Part shown: positions 1 through 11,625 of the stretch, piece by piece | How positions within the stretch are numbered: position 1 is the first letter of the stretch | How the letters are laid out: the number at the start of each line of letters is the position of its first letter | Assembly: GCA_949318235.1 (NCBI GenBank) | Contig: OX439134.1 | Coordinates: 20,224,670 to 20,288,669 of the forward strand | Direction of reading: 5' to 3' | Length of the DNA: 64,000 bases | From: Ecdyonurus torrentis | Taxonomy: Eukaryota; Arthropoda; Insecta; Ephemeroptera; Heptageniidae | Program-made: the position numbers and the translations under genes | Notes under the pieces: generated by a model | What the model saw: only the letters and a program-made list of their open reading frames with translations | Told to the model about the DNA's origin: nothing | The model's database searches: none

Positions 1-48
1 TTAGCAATATTTTTGAGAGCATTGATGTTGTTAATAAATACTGCAGTC
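1..48. mobile_element. Family C fragment at window edge
   Basis: Matches the internal segment around GAGAGCATTGATGCTG of family C; truncated by the window start. Confidence 0.6.
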
Positions 49-621
49 ATTAAAACAGAAGATTTATCTACAGGTTCAATGAAAACAGCACTCACGGGTC
101 GGCCATATACAGCCTGACATTCGCCACGAGAGCCTATAGACAAAACCGTGAAAACTCTAATGAAACTCTACCTGTATTAGTGTCAATTAATTCGTACTCA
201 ATAGATATTTATTCTCGCAGTGTAACTATTTCCAGGATGATTTTCGTTGTTTTGTCAAAGATGAACAGAGAAAGTTGTACGTATACATTATCGATACCAA
301 TCAATAATCGATAATCATATTGATTTTCCATCAATTAAGTTATTAAACTAATTTTAATTGAACTTTCTTTATTGTTATTACGAGAGAAAATTACTATATA
401 AGAATAATTTTTATTTTGTATAAACCACAATATTGGAGTAATTGAAGATGATTATTATTAAAAGTTCATATTTGATTCATGCTTATTATTATTTTAGTTA
501 CAATATTTGTGATCTTTAATTTTGTGAATACAGGAAACATATAACATATAATTTTATTTATAATTTTATTATTTATATTTTAAGTTTATCGACTCTGTAT
601 TGTCAAAATATAAGTAAATAA
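49..621. other. Unassigned AT-rich sequence
   Basis: No gene, tandem array or recognised repeat family seen. Confidence 0.5.
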
Positions 622-957
622 TTAAAGCCATATACGACATAAAACAATATGTGCTTTTTAATAAATAATCACAAATTGGGATCCTCAAAACTGATGACAA
701 TTTTTACCTGAACGTTAATGTAGCCCCACAAGAGAGCGTGAAAAAACTGTAAAGTATGCAATTTGCGTGAAAATTCATGTTTATGACGTCAGAAACATGC
801 AAAAATTAGTATGAAAATGTTGTGCAGGTTGCATAAATAGAATTTTCTGATCACTGCTCTGGGGCTACAGTTGGGTTTTGAGACAAACTAAAATTATTTA
901 TGTAAATTTCATCAAGTGTTTTGTGATATAAATGCTTATGTTTTTCTCTGGTCTGGA
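622..957. mobile_element. Family D TTAA element, copy 1 (3' end truncated)
   Basis: Starts TTAAAGCCATA and follows the family D consensus, including GTAGCCCCAC, the CATGTTTATGACGTCAG palindrome-like core and TTCTCTGGTCT. The usual right terminus (ATTCCTTTAA) is lost where family A copy 1 begins. Confidence 0.75.
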
Positions 958-1161
958 ATAAATTACGTAATTTATGCTGTATTTATGTCATTATAGAATA
1001 AATTATGCTAAATTGTAATACCATTAATAATTTTGCAGTAAACAATATAATATTTATGCTATGTTATATAGTTATTATGCAATACAGCATGAATTATGCT
1101 GTATTGAATAAATTGTGCTAAAATGAACTAGCATAATTTTTATTACGTAGTTATTTTTGTA
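951..1161 (+). mobile_element. Family A MITE, copy 1
   Basis: Fits the family A consensus: GGAATAAATTACGTAATTT start, multiple GCATAAT/ATTATGC words, end at ACGTAGTTATTTTTGT. The outer CACGG and CCGTG are eroded. Confidence 0.75.
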
Positions 1162-1642
1162 TGTTCAGCAAAGAATTGTTAAAAAAGAAACTAAAAATTA
1201 AAATTTTACGACATATGTTACGAAATTTAAATAAAGGAAATATTATAACCTTTTATTATCGTGTATAAAAATAATAATTTGAGGTGTTATTTAGCACTTT
1301 CGTCGTGTCAATTTGTCTTTGTGCAGAAATACAATGAAATTCCCGTGACCTTTGCTATTATTATATCAATTATGTCTATTATAAACTTTAGTATTATTAA
1401 ATCAATTATATTTCACCTAACGACACTGTTGTCTATAGTGACATACAGAGCTGCTAACAATAGGGCGTACAGTTTTAAGAAATCATCTTCAAAATTTAAA
1501 ATTGAAATATAAAATTAAAATAACATTCACCCTGAAGCTAAATTGGAATAATATGGATGTTTTGACATATATAAGATAATTAAACTTTACATTTAATATT
1601 TGGAATTATTTTAAATAGTTTTAAGATACGTTAAAGTAAGAA
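1162..1642. other. Unassigned AT-rich sequence
   Basis: An 83-residue open frame at 1261-1512 has low-complexity composition and no recognisable domain; not called as a gene. Confidence 0.5.
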
Positions 1643-1953
1643 TATAGGGCGGTTTCATTCATGTTAAAGTCAACGTCATAAGTGAGTACTAAATAACATT
1701 GGCCGGTATAGGAAAATGGCACATTTTGCCAGTTTAAAAATACTTCGCAATATTTGTGAGAGCATTGATGCTGTTCACAGGTTGAATTAGTACCTCAAGT
1801 ATGCAAGAAAAATAATAATGACCAAAAAAAATAGCTAAATTTCCAAAGAAAATATCTAAAAACTATGTTTGTCCTATGCTGAGCAATGTTACTTATTGCT
1901 CAAGAAGAGCATCGAAAAGCACTCAGAATGACGTCATGCGTACACACCCTATA
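1643..1953 (+). mobile_element. Family C MITE, copy 1
   Basis: About 310 bp from TATAGGGCGG to ACACCCTATA. Inverted termini, the conserved GAGAGCATTGATGCTG core, and ATGACGTCATGCG just inside the right end define the family. Confidence 0.85.
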
Positions 1954-2320
1954 CTATTATGAAATTTATGTTTTTATGTTACTAATTTGGAATTGCATAA
2001 ATAATTATTAAATTATTTATATAATTATTTTATTTAGTCTTTTTACTAAAAAAATATATATATTGTCTTATGGCCATACAATGCAATCAGATGGAGATTT
2101 CAGTTGACTCAAAACTACATTTAAATACATGTTATTTCCATATGCCAATAGAATTTTTTTTTTTTTTAATAAAAAGACTGTACAAAAACACATATTGTAG
2201 CATGTACTGTATATAAAAATACTTTTTTAAATAATTATTGGGGGTTAGGTGTATGTACATGGAAAAAACAACAACATATAATTATGCAGTAAATATATTA
2301 TGCTATAATTATCATGATAG

Positions 2321-2517
2321 CACACTGAAAAATAAATAACGTAATTTATGCTGCATTTATGTCATTGCATTAATAATGCTAAATTAGAATAATATAAATA
2401 TTTATGCTATATACAACATAATATTTATGCTATGCAACATAGTTATTATGCAGTATAGCATAAATTATGTTGAAATGATGGTCTATGGCATAATTTTTAC
2501 GTTTTTTTTTTCCATAT
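2321..2517 (+). mobile_element. Family A MITE, copy 2 (diverged)
   Basis: CACACTGAAAAATAAATAACG start, GCATAAT-type words inside, eroded right end before a poly-T run. Confidence 0.65.
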
Positions 2518-3064
2518 ATCATAGGTGGTTGATTATTTCCTATTTTTATGCAGGTTAATTCTCTTTCTCTCTCTCTCTCTCTTTTTTTTTTTTTTTTTTT
2601 TTTTCGTTCTTTCTTTTTTATGTCAAGTTTGGTAATATATTACGTATACCTAACTGCAATGATGCAACTCAATCTTTCAATCCAATTATGACTTTAATAA
2701 CCTTCAATACCCTCTCACTTGATTATTATTTTCTAATTAAAAATATTAATTATAATTCATTGTTAAACGATTTAAAATTATATTTTTAATGGGAATATTC
2801 TATTTTCAAGGAGATTTTACTCGTACAAAATTTTCTTCAACATAGTTTAAAAATTAACCATTACTTTGATACATAATATGTCGTTTGAATGTGAAAAAAA
2901 TAAGAACAATCATGCTATAGCTCAATTTTGGAAACATTTTTAGCATAATAGCAGCTTCAAATTTATGCTATATAGATTAATGATAATCATCCCAATATCC
3001 TGATTCTAATAAATACTATCCAAAATTCAAAATTTCAGATTAAGCATTATAAAATTACTCTAAA
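2518..3064. other. Short (CT)n/poly-T run then unassigned AT-rich DNA
   Basis: A (CT)n tract at about 2564-2580 runs into a poly-T of about 23 bases. The remainder shows no gene or repeat I can name. Confidence 0.5.
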
Positions 3065-3146
3065 ATTGGGTGCATTACATCAGTTAGGAATCTTAACTTA
3101 TTTAAGGTTACCACTTTTAAGTTATTTATGAGTATGAGCACCCATG
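3065..3146. mobile_element. Family M fragment, copy 2
   Basis: TTGGGTGCATTACATCAGTT and TAACTTATTTAAGG match the end of the family M fold-back at 15767-16297. Confidence 0.5.
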
Positions 3147-3305
3147 TATATTTTGTATTCATCATACTTACATCGACACTAGCCTCTAGAAGAATGAATA
3201 TTTAGTAAAAATACACTCGTGATTTGACGTATACAATGAAAGTATTTCGTATAGGTACTCCCTAAACAGTTGTGCATTGTCAGTAAATATTTATTTTTTG
3301 AGTGT
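3147..3305. mobile_element. Family I fragment
   Basis: Shares TTTTGTATTCATCATACTTA and ATTTAGTAAAAATACACTCG with the family I copies at 7020-7165 and 51315-51400. Confidence 0.6.
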
Positions 3306-3888
3306 AAGTAGTAAAAGCTTGCAGCAATGATTTTTTTTTTAAACAATTCAGTTTGGCAAGTTAAAATTGACATTTTTTGTTGTTGTTATGAGTTATGAGT
3401 ACATTTTAATATATAATATGTTATGCTGAATAGCGCAATTATTTATGCAAATTAAATTTAGCAATATTTATGGTATATAACATATTATCTTAATTGGAAG
3501 AATCTTATAATAATTTAATTGCACATTATATATTTTTTACATAAATGACTAACTAAGAAGAAAGCGGAATGTTAATAATAAATAAAAAGACTGAAACAAA
3601 ATTCCAAAAATTTAGCGGCACACTTATTTGATTGTATAAAAAAGAGAAACAAGCATACAAATATTTACATATGTATGCAAACGATGTATATAAATATTCC
3701 ATGGCTATATACATATAGCTACATGCGGAGATTTTTAATGAAAATATTCAGCATGATAAATTGATGCAGCTTTATTGATAGTTTTCTCCCGACTTTCTAC
3801 TTTATGTGAAATATTGATGTTTTTCATGCGACATGTCGTCTATTGTTAGCAAAATATTATAACTCAAAAATATTAAACATATTTTGTA

Positions 3889-4402
3889 CACGGAAAATAA
3901 ATCATACTTAAGGCAGGTATATGTATAATAGGTAGACATATAAGCTAGAACACAGGTATTATTATAGTACGATAATACAGGTGCAATATGCTACAATAAA
4001 GGTGTCCCTATAGTGAAATTCTAAGATGTTCCTAACCTTTTCCTAAAATTTTAAATCCTAAGCATTAGCTTTGCTCTTCTTTTACCTTTAAAGTTTGTTT
4101 GTTTGTTTGTTTGTTTTTTTTGCGTAACGAATAAAGCACCTTTAACTGTTAGAAATGGCAAGATAAAAGCTACAGTGGATAATTAAAAAGACATAAATAA
4201 TCTACATTTTGCTACCTTTATCCAACCAACCCATATCTAAACTGTAGCCATGCCGTAGCGTAGCTGTATCTATCACGTGACTTAATTACTTAGATTAAGT
4301 GGTATTGTATAGTTTATAACTATACCTGTTCCAAATTAAAGTGTACCTATTGCAAAATACAGGTTCATGTATACCTGCCATAGGTAGTAATTTTTTTCCG
4401 TG
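3889..4402. mobile_element. Family P MITE, copy 1, with an internal insert
   Basis: CACGGAAAATAAATC start and TTTTTTTCCGTG end, flanked by TA on both sides. Interior shares AGGTAGACATATAAGC and CACTTAGATTAAGTG with copies 2 and 3. Relative to copy 2 it has about 270 extra bases (about 4008-4280), including a (GTTT)n run. Confidence 0.8.
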
Positions 4403-4642
4403 TACGGTCATTTAACTAAAAAATGAATTTCTATTAGCATATATGGGAATAACATATATTTAGATAGAGTTTTGTGTTAACTGAAATCTCCATCTGATTG
4501 CATTGAATGGCCATAAGCCAATAAAAATTCATTTTTAAGTAAAATGACTGTACTCAAAATCAACGGATAAATCAGAGATAGGGCGATACACACTCGTATA
4601 AATACGTTATAGTTATTTTAGCTCATTTCCAGCACAATTTGT

Positions 4643-4983
4643 TTAAGGCGGGAAATCAGGTACTGCGGGATTTAACTAAAAAGTTGTAAAGAGAGAAAAA
4701 TCCGAAATTTTGCACAGTGATACATTTAGGATAAGGTATCTTCAAAAATGTAAAAAATTTAGGGGGTCACCATGCTATATTTTAAATTATGATTTTTTTA
4801 AATTTTAGTCTCATAAGAGCTCATGTTAATTTCAATAATTATTTTCTCTCTTATCTGATGGTCAAGGGTTCTGAAAATTTCAATTATGATAGGTAACTGT
4901 TATGTTAACTTTCAAATGGCATCATAAAGTTTGGACTTTTTCTTTTTAGATTTTGAGATAAGCCATCTGAATACAACCCTTAA
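4643..4983. mobile_element. Family L TTAA element, copy 1
   Basis: TTAAGGCGGGAAATCAGG at the left and CAACCCTTAA at the right, TTAA on both sides. The flanks join to GCACAATTTGTTTAATATAGC, the expected family A host sequence, so TTAA is the target duplication. Confidence 0.85.
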
Positions 4984-5028
4984 TATAGCATAATCTTTTG
5001 CTATATTGCATAATAAATATGTTGCAAA

Positions 5029-5273
5029 CACGGAAAACATAAATTTTACTAATTATTCAGATACTTAGATTTAACTCTTCAGTACAAACCAATGAAATAG
5101 TTGAAAGAAGTTTAAACAGTAACTCGTTAGTATAAACGTAATTTCTTCAGAGATAAATAGTTAGTTCTTTAAATAAACTTTGTATTATATCTAACAAATT
5201 TATTCAAAAAAAAAAATATATATATATAAATCTAATATAATCCGTATAGTAACTCTTTAGTTTTTTTTCCGTG
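5029..5273. mobile_element. Family B MITE, copy 1
   Basis: 245 bp, CACGGAAAACATAAATTT to TTTTTTTTCCGTG. Flanked by AA on both sides; removal restores the family A host. The interior repeats AGAGTTA/TAACTCTT words. Confidence 0.85.
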
Positions 5274-5513
5274 AATCATAAATATTGTGTTGTACAGCAT
5301 AATTTATTCTAATTTAGCAAAATTTATGCTATAATACACAGCATAAATTTCTTAATTTATTCTTTCCGTGTACAAGAAAATATTTTATTGACTCGATCAT
5401 CCATTATATAAACGAGTTTACAATATTTTATTGGCTTTTAATTTATATTTTACAAGTAACAAGTCACTTTACAGGGTAATTAATATTGAAACTCAATTTC
5501 CTTGTTTGCTTTG

Positions 5514-5756
5514 AAGTTATATGTGTGCATTGTATGTACGTACGCTGCGAGAATACAAAGTATAGTAGAGGCTATACTATATGAACTACCTGGGTCAATA
5601 AAATTTATTGTTCTTATTGTCTCTAAACATTTATATGTGCATACATCAAACTCTATTGCATAGAGTAAGTACGTAAAAGTCTTTAAAAAAATAGGAGAGA
5701 ATTTTATTTCATATTCGGAAAGATACGAGTAACATCGTTCTGAAGCAATAGATATG
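5514..5756. mobile_element. Family I fragment
   Basis: GAGAATACAAAG...GTAGAGGC and CTAAACATTTATATGTGCAT resemble the CACTG end of family I. Boundaries uncertain. Confidence 0.4.
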
Positions 5757-5982
5757 CACGGAAACATAAATTTAAGAAATTATTCAGATATATATGAATA
5801 ACTCTTTAGTACAAACCAATAACTTTTTTGAAAAAAGTTTAAAGAGTAACTCGTTAGTATAAACGTCATTTCTTTAGCGGTAAATAGTTAACTCTTTAGA
5901 TTCTAAAAAGTTTAGTTTATATGTAACGAATTTATTATAAAAAAAGTCTAAATAGTAACTCTTTAGATAATTTTTTTCCGTG
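5757..5982. mobile_element. Family B MITE, copy 2
   Basis: 226 bp with intact CACGGAAACATAAATTT and TTTTTTTCCGTG ends, flanked by TG on both sides. One of the two best-preserved family B copies. Confidence 0.88.
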
Positions 5983-6008
5983 TGCGAGTTTCAAAATTTT
6001 GAGTTCAT

Positions 6009-6412
6009 AACGGACCAAAATGACTACGTAATAATTATGCTAGCTCATTTTCAGCACAATTTGTGCAATACAGCATAATTTATGCTATATTTCATAATTA
6101 CTATGTTACATAGCATAAATAGTCTGTTGTACAGCATAATTATTTATAATAATAATTAACGTCTTTTTATTGGGCTAAATCAGGCGTACAACCTCTCAAT
6201 TTAACCCAACTGTTTAACAGTACAGTCAGTTACAATGTTTGTTAGTAAAACATCAACATATAGCGTGAAAATTACATTAATAATGTTAACTTTGTTACAT
6301 GAGCATAAAAATTATGTTGTACAGCATAATTATTTATGTTGTTCTAATTTAGCAACATTTATGCTATAATGACATAAATGCAGCATAAATTACATACTTT
6401 ATTCTTTCCGTG
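6009..6412 (-). mobile_element. Family A MITE, copy 6, with internal insert
   Basis: ACGGACCAAAATGACTACG start, TTCTTTCCGTG end. About 150 extra bases at about 6150-6300 interrupt the consensus, flanked by partly duplicated GCATAATTATTTAT words. Confidence 0.75.
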
Positions 6413-6689
6413 ATTAAATATTTTCAATTAATTTTTAAAAGTCACTAAATGACGTCATGGTGGGTAACTTTTTCCTATGCCCACATAAAGTTAACGACTG
6501 CGTAACGTCATTTTTCTGTTTTCAAAAATAATAATAATAGTATATAAAAAACAAAGAAAATATTATAGTACAAAAAGCAAAACAACTATAATGAATTAAA
6601 AAAATTAGACAATCGCTTATAAATCAATTCAGGACGATATCATTCTTTTTTAGAATATGAAATAAAATTACCACCTAATATTTTTCTTT

Positions 6690-7165
6690 CTCATTATTCC
6701 AAATTCGATACTAGAGAATAGATATTTAAAATGTTTACTCAGTACCAATAGCGCATAGGGTCGGACTGACAATCAAGGGGCCTCGTCCGCAAAAGGGGTG
6801 TAACACTTTCTTTAGGGGCCATAAAGGGGGCGTAACATCCTAGTTACGCCCCTTTTTGGGCCTTAGGGGCCTTCAAACAGGGGGGGCCACGTCCGCAATT
6901 GCGGACTTGCTCTTATGGCCAGTCCGAGCCTGAGTGCATGGGTATACTGTCTACTAGTAAAAAATGTGGTACACTGTACAGAGTATTATACTCTAATATT
7001 TACAGAGAACCCATAAAATTAAATCTTTTGTATTCATCATACTTAAATCAACACTGGCTTGTACAAAATTGAATATTTAGTAAAAATACACTCCTGCTTT
7101 GACGTACAATCAAAGTATTTTATATTCTGATACTATTTAAACATGTGTGCGTTGTGAGTAAGCAT
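6690..7165. mobile_element. Family I copy, interrupted by a hAT-like MITE
   Basis: ATGTTTACTCAGTACCAATAG, TACTGTCTACTAG and TGTATTCATCATACTTA match the family I segment that forms the minisatellite at 50886-51300. The hAT-like element H at 6757-6935 splits it. Confidence 0.65.
6757..6935. mobile_element. GC-rich hAT-like MITE (family H)
   Basis: Inverted ends TAGGGTCGGACTG and CAGTCCGAGCCTG. Flanks AGCGCATA and AGTGCATG suggest a diverged 8-bp duplication of the family I host sequence. The interior holds GGGGCC- and CGTCCGCAA-type repeats. A related remnant lies at 19507-19650. Confidence 0.55.
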
Positions 7166-8108
7166 TTGTCTGGTGCGTGTTTAATTGCATAATGATGTAA
7201 TGAGATTCCCATTACATCAACTTCAATTACATATGCATGTAATTGCATCTCTACTTTGGTATGAAGCCGCATCAATAAAATACGAGCAGTAGCGGAGATG
7301 TTGTTCCTGCGATAACCTATAGCTAACTGAGTCACAATGAAACACGTTTTCACATTACCGTAACTTAATAAGCAAGGCAAAGTTTATCTACATATTTTAT
7401 TTATAGCATATTGATATTTAGGCTTACTTAATTCTATATATTATGATTATGTAGCTTTTTAGATTTTATGTTAAAATAAAAATGATTTTCTGATTTCTTA
7501 TAGCACCCCCCCCCCCCCCAATGTAGCATTTGTTTGTTTTTTGCAAATTTAAATTCTTTATCCCCCCCCCCCTCTTTTTTAATCCTCGAAACCACAAAAA
7601 TGATAGGGGAAAAAAAGTTTTTTTTTGAAGTTATAGTATAGTGTTAACAAACATAAATAAATAAATAAATAAATTAAGAAATAAGTAATAGTCTTTATTT
7701 TAATTGTTCAAACAACAAATTAGCAGCAGATAAAATATACATAATAAATTATTGAAAATTGAACAAAAGGCGCAGTCAAGATAATGAGTCCTATCAACTG
7801 AACTGGAAATACTAAGTGACGACACTTTATGAAATAATAAAAATAAACATTTATAAGAAGCATTATTTTGTGTCCACTTATAACATTTATATTATTACAT
7901 TTATATTCGCGTATAACATATTTGTTGTGCTTAAGTGTTTTAGCATCCATGGTTTTAGCATTAAGTGTCTACTTTTTTATAATGCTTATAGTTTATAATT
8001 AGAGGTATACGGTTTTTGTCCACGATCATTGCATTACATTTTGAACTTTTCAAACCAGTATCTCCATAATTAGACGTTAACTTTATCACCAAGGCCAACT
8101 TTATCACA
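7166..8108. other. Unassigned DNA with poly-C and (AAAT)n runs
   Basis: Two poly-C runs (about 7505-7519, 7562-7572) and an (AAAT)n run (about 7653-7673). The small open frames here (60-86 residues) overlap each other on both strands and show no domain. Confidence 0.5.
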
Positions 8109-8562
8109 TTAAAGGCCCACAGACACCCTGACTATTTAGAACCTAGTAGGTACAAAAACAATTTCACAAGTTGTTAAAATCTGATGTGAATATTCCTTCT
8201 AAATTAAATATTAAATTAAAGTTTAGCTGACTTGTATACTTCGATTCACATAAGTTTTTAGCTTTAATCAGCACTCAGCCACATTTTATGGTCAAAATGA
8301 CAAACAGGTATTGCCTGGTATGAAGCGGCAATAACTGTTAATGTAATTTTGGCCACCAAAAGTGACCAAATAGCGTGAGACGAATGTGAAGATACGTGGA
8401 GCGGAGTATATAACGGGGCGTGGCAAACTTTGATTTAATTTTTTAATTAAAAGGAAGAGTCGCACCGGCTCCATACGACATTTACAATTGTTTTCATAAA
8501 TACTAGTACTAACTAGTGGATTAAGCACAACATCAAAAAATTTATGGTCTGTGGTCCTTTAA
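8109..8562. mobile_element. Family S TTAA element
   Basis: 454 bp bounded by TTAAAGGCCCACAGACACC and GGTCTGTGGTCCTTTAA, so inverted termini of about 15 bp with TTAA at both edges. No transposase frame inside. Shares the TTAAAGG start with families D and E. Confidence 0.75.
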
Positions 8563-8891
8563 AGTGATTGCATCAAGCAGACTGCATTCTAGCAGACGTT
8601 TCCGTAGTCATAATGTCATAATTATAAAACAAATAAATAAATCTAAAACATTAAACGATGTGAAGATATTTTTAAAGTCAGCTCTCACTTTAACGTGAAA
8701 AATTCAATACAATTATTGTTTTTATTTAAGCACGATTTATTTGAGGTTTAATTAACATCGCATATTTTATTTAGTAATTACCTTTCTCTTGTAACTGCAA
8801 CGATATAGTAGAGAGTTTGATCTTTGCTGAACATGTTTGAGCATCCCTGGCTGCCTGGCTGGTGGCAGAGGATTACGTGAACCGTGAAACT

Positions 8892-8894
<3 letters not shown>

Positions 8895-8972
<78 letters not shown>
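8895..8972. repeat. (CT)n microsatellite
   Basis: About 78 bp of CT dinucleotide with one GT interruption near the right end. Confidence 0.95.
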
Positions 8973-9021
8973 ATTGCACTTTTACGGGCACATAAATACG
9001 TAATAATTATGCTATAAGGTA

Positions 9022-9347
9022 CACGGAAAGACTAAATCACGTAATTTATGCTACATTTATAGCATAAATAATGCTAAATAAAAACATCATAAATAATTAT
9101 GCTGTACAACATAATATTTATATATAGTTAATATGAAGTAGCATAATATATCATGCAGTATTGAACAAATGGACCACTACAATGAAAGAACTTTTTAAAA
9201 TATTTTAAAATATTCTTAATGCATTTCTAATGGAAAAATTGTTTTCACTTACATGTTGCAACAATTAAAAGCATTTCATAGCAAGTGGTCTATTTTGTGC
9301 TGAAAATGAGATAGCATAATTATTGCACGCATATATTTTTGTCCGTG
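9022..9347 (+). mobile_element. Family A MITE, copy 7, with nested N element
   Basis: CACGGAAAGACTAAATCACG start and TTTTTGTCCGTG end, TA on both sides. The consensus is broken at TTGAACAAA...TTGTGCTG by the N copy at 9170-9292. Confidence 0.85.
9170..9292. mobile_element. Family N fold-back element, copy 1
   Basis: TGGACCACT and AGTGGTCTA inverted ends, about 123 bp, inserted within family A copy 7. Confidence 0.7.
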
Positions 9348-9379
9348 TATATAGCTGACTACAGCAATAATAAACGAAT

Positions 9380-9560
9380 AATAAACGTATGCTATATTGT
9401 AAAGCGATTTACTGCATAACATAATAGTTAACATGTTCAGCATAATTACTTATGTTATTACAAAATAGCAACATTTGTGCTCTACAATATAGATTTGTTC
9501 AATGTTGCATCATGCGGTTGCTTATGAGTTTTATGAGCTACTGTGATGCAGCATAAATTA
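9380..9560 (-). mobile_element. Family A-prime MITE fragment
   Basis: Contains GTTCAGCATAATTACTTATG, TTATTACAAAATAGCAAC and GTGCTCTACAATATAG, words shared with copies at 18295-18556 and 47041-47530. Confidence 0.6.
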
Positions 9561-9577
9561 AGTGATTGATTTTTCTG

Positions 9578-9580
<3 letters not shown>

Positions 9581-9656
<76 letters not shown>

Positions 9657-9673
9657 TCTCTCTCTCTCTCTCA

Positions 9674-9764
<91 letters not shown>

Positions 9765-9812
9765 CACACACACACACACTCCACACACACTCCACACACA
9801 CACACACACACA
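9581..9812. repeat. Compound (TC)n-(CA)n microsatellite
   Basis: About 90 bp of TC followed by about 140 bp of CA with TCC interruptions. Open frames here encode only Leu/Ser and His/Thr repeats and are not genes. Confidence 0.96.
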
Positions 9813-9840
9813 TATCAGAAACACATATTTTTATTTATAT

Positions 9841-9927
9841 ATTTGTGTTGTTCTAACGCCTTAGCAACATATTATATGCTATAATGACATAAATGCAGCA
9901 TAAATAACATAACTTTTCTTTCAGTGT
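9841..9927 (-). mobile_element. Family A fragment
   Basis: GTTGTTCTAACGCCTTAGCAAC, ATGACATAAATGCAGCAT and TTTCTTTCAGTG match the family A right part, reversed. Confidence 0.6.
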
Positions 9928-10377
9928 ATGTATAGCATACATACATTACAACATTACAATGCAAATACTATTATGCTATATACGGGCTAATATTACAACA
10001 TTGGACTAACTATTTTAATTGAAAATTTCAAGCTATATTTTCTATCAGATCTCAAATAAAAATGTGGTATAACATGACTTGCTCTATATGGAAATGATGC
10101 TCCAGTCTCGGACGATGTAACACACTGCGTAACAACACGTAAGAGTGCGTAATATAGTAAATTAGTTCAAGGAAGCGAATATCTAATGTTATAATATAAA
10201 TTTAATTTACAGTTAAATGTAAGCAAAAAGTATAAGATTTTCTTTTTTCTTCTTGATATAAAAAAATAAATTACAATTTCAATAGAGATTATGTGTATTA
10301 TACATAAACCACAAGAAACTTTCTTTTGTAGAATTATATCTATAATGATGGTACACACAGTGCATTGGATGAGAAAT

Positions 10378-10578
10378 AATAGGGTGTATGCGGATGACGT
10401 CATATTTATTGCACTTGGAGGCCATACTGGAATAGTGCATAACATTGCACAGCATAGGACAAACTTCATTTAAGCCAATTTTCTTTGGGAAATCGGTTAA
10501 TTTTTTGTTATTGATATTTTAGTCACATACTTAAGATACTGATTCAACATTATGTATATCATTAATACTCTCAAAATG
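10378..10578 (-). mobile_element. Family C MITE, copy 2 (truncated)
   Basis: ATAGGGTGTATGCGGATGACG start, then the reversed family C body to about CTCAAAAT. The other terminus is missing. Confidence 0.75.
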
Positions 10579-11073
10579 TATAAATATAATTATATATAAT
10601 GTTTATAATTCTCCATATGTATAAACGTAGTAAACAGGTAACGACGTCATAACCAGCTGTTTTTAACAAAGAAACATTTTCGAAGCTAGCTTAATATGTG
10701 AATGTAGTTTATATAACGAGCTGTAAAGTAGCTATACAGGTATTTCACTGAAAGTTATTAATATTATGTTTTGTTATGTATTTACCAACATTGAATATAA
10801 ATGTGTAGACACGAGATATTTGTTATTTCGGTGTAGCATAGAGAAATATAATATGTATTAAAAAATCAAGATCTTTTTTTTTTTAAAGTAAAATACTTCC
10901 TAGATAGAAATCTGTTCATTTTTTATAAATAAGTAATTTTAGATTTTATTTTTAATTATTTAATTTGCTTTATAGAAATTTTTTAGAAGATTTATTTTAA
11001 GCAATTTAGTATGATTAAAAAACAAAATGATGATAATAATAAAAATATAATAATTTTTAAATTTTAAGTTTCT
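10579..11073. other. Unassigned AT-rich sequence
   Basis: No gene or recognised repeat. Confidence 0.5.
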
Positions 11074-11120
11074 TATGTTTGTTTGTTTGTTTGTTTGTTT
11101 GTTTGTTTGTTTGTTTGTTT
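11074..11120. repeat. (GTTT)n microsatellite
   Basis: About 47 bp of GTTT. Confidence 0.95.
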
Positions 11121-11220
11121 TTTTAAATTTTAAGTTAGCTACTGGAAGTAATAAAAAACAAACAAACAACAAAATCACCTTTGTTTACTTATTGTGTGCA
11201 CGTATTAAGCTTGCTATGAG

Positions 11221-11288
<68 letters not shown>
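11221..11288. repeat. Compound (GT)n-(GA)n microsatellite
   Basis: Six GT units followed by about 56 bp of GA. Confidence 0.95.
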
Positions 11289-11291
<3 letters not shown>

Positions 11292-11439
11292 GTGATTTTA
11301 CTATTATAGTTTTGATGACGATTGACGACTGAAAACTTACTTTTATTAATTGATAAAAGTAAGAAAACTATTTTAAAATATTTCTAACAATAATAATGAA
11401 ATGAAAACAAGAAAATATTATGAATAGTTTAAAGTATTT

Positions 11440-11545
11440 AAAATAAATTAGAAATCAATGATTCTGGCCAAATCAACGTTGATATTTATACATTATGTTA
11501 GGATATTAGATATATATTTTTTTTCAAGTTGTTCTACGCCTTTAA
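11440..11545. mobile_element. Family E half-copy
   Basis: Right arm of the E fold-back: ATTAGAAATCAATGATTC, AACGTTGATATTTAT and TTGTTCTACGCCTTTAA, ending at TTAA. Confidence 0.7.
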
Positions 11546-11625
11546 GTATCACCATGTTAGCTATATCTAACATGGTGATACCAATATAATAACTAACATA
11601 ATATTATAACAAACTAATATATAAC

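Larger units (their letters stand above)
4588..5370 (-). mobile_element. Family A MITE, copy 5, carrying nested L and B insertions
   Basis: Reverse-orientation family A. Its sequence is interrupted twice: at 4643-4983 by family L and at 5029-5273 by family B. Reading across each insertion after removing one target copy restores the family A consensus. It ends TTCTTTCCGTG at 5370. Confidence 0.8.

Noticed and set aside
9562..9864. Open frames of about 100 residues made of Ser-Leu and Thr-His repeats
   Set aside because: Translation of (TC)n and (CA)n microsatellites.
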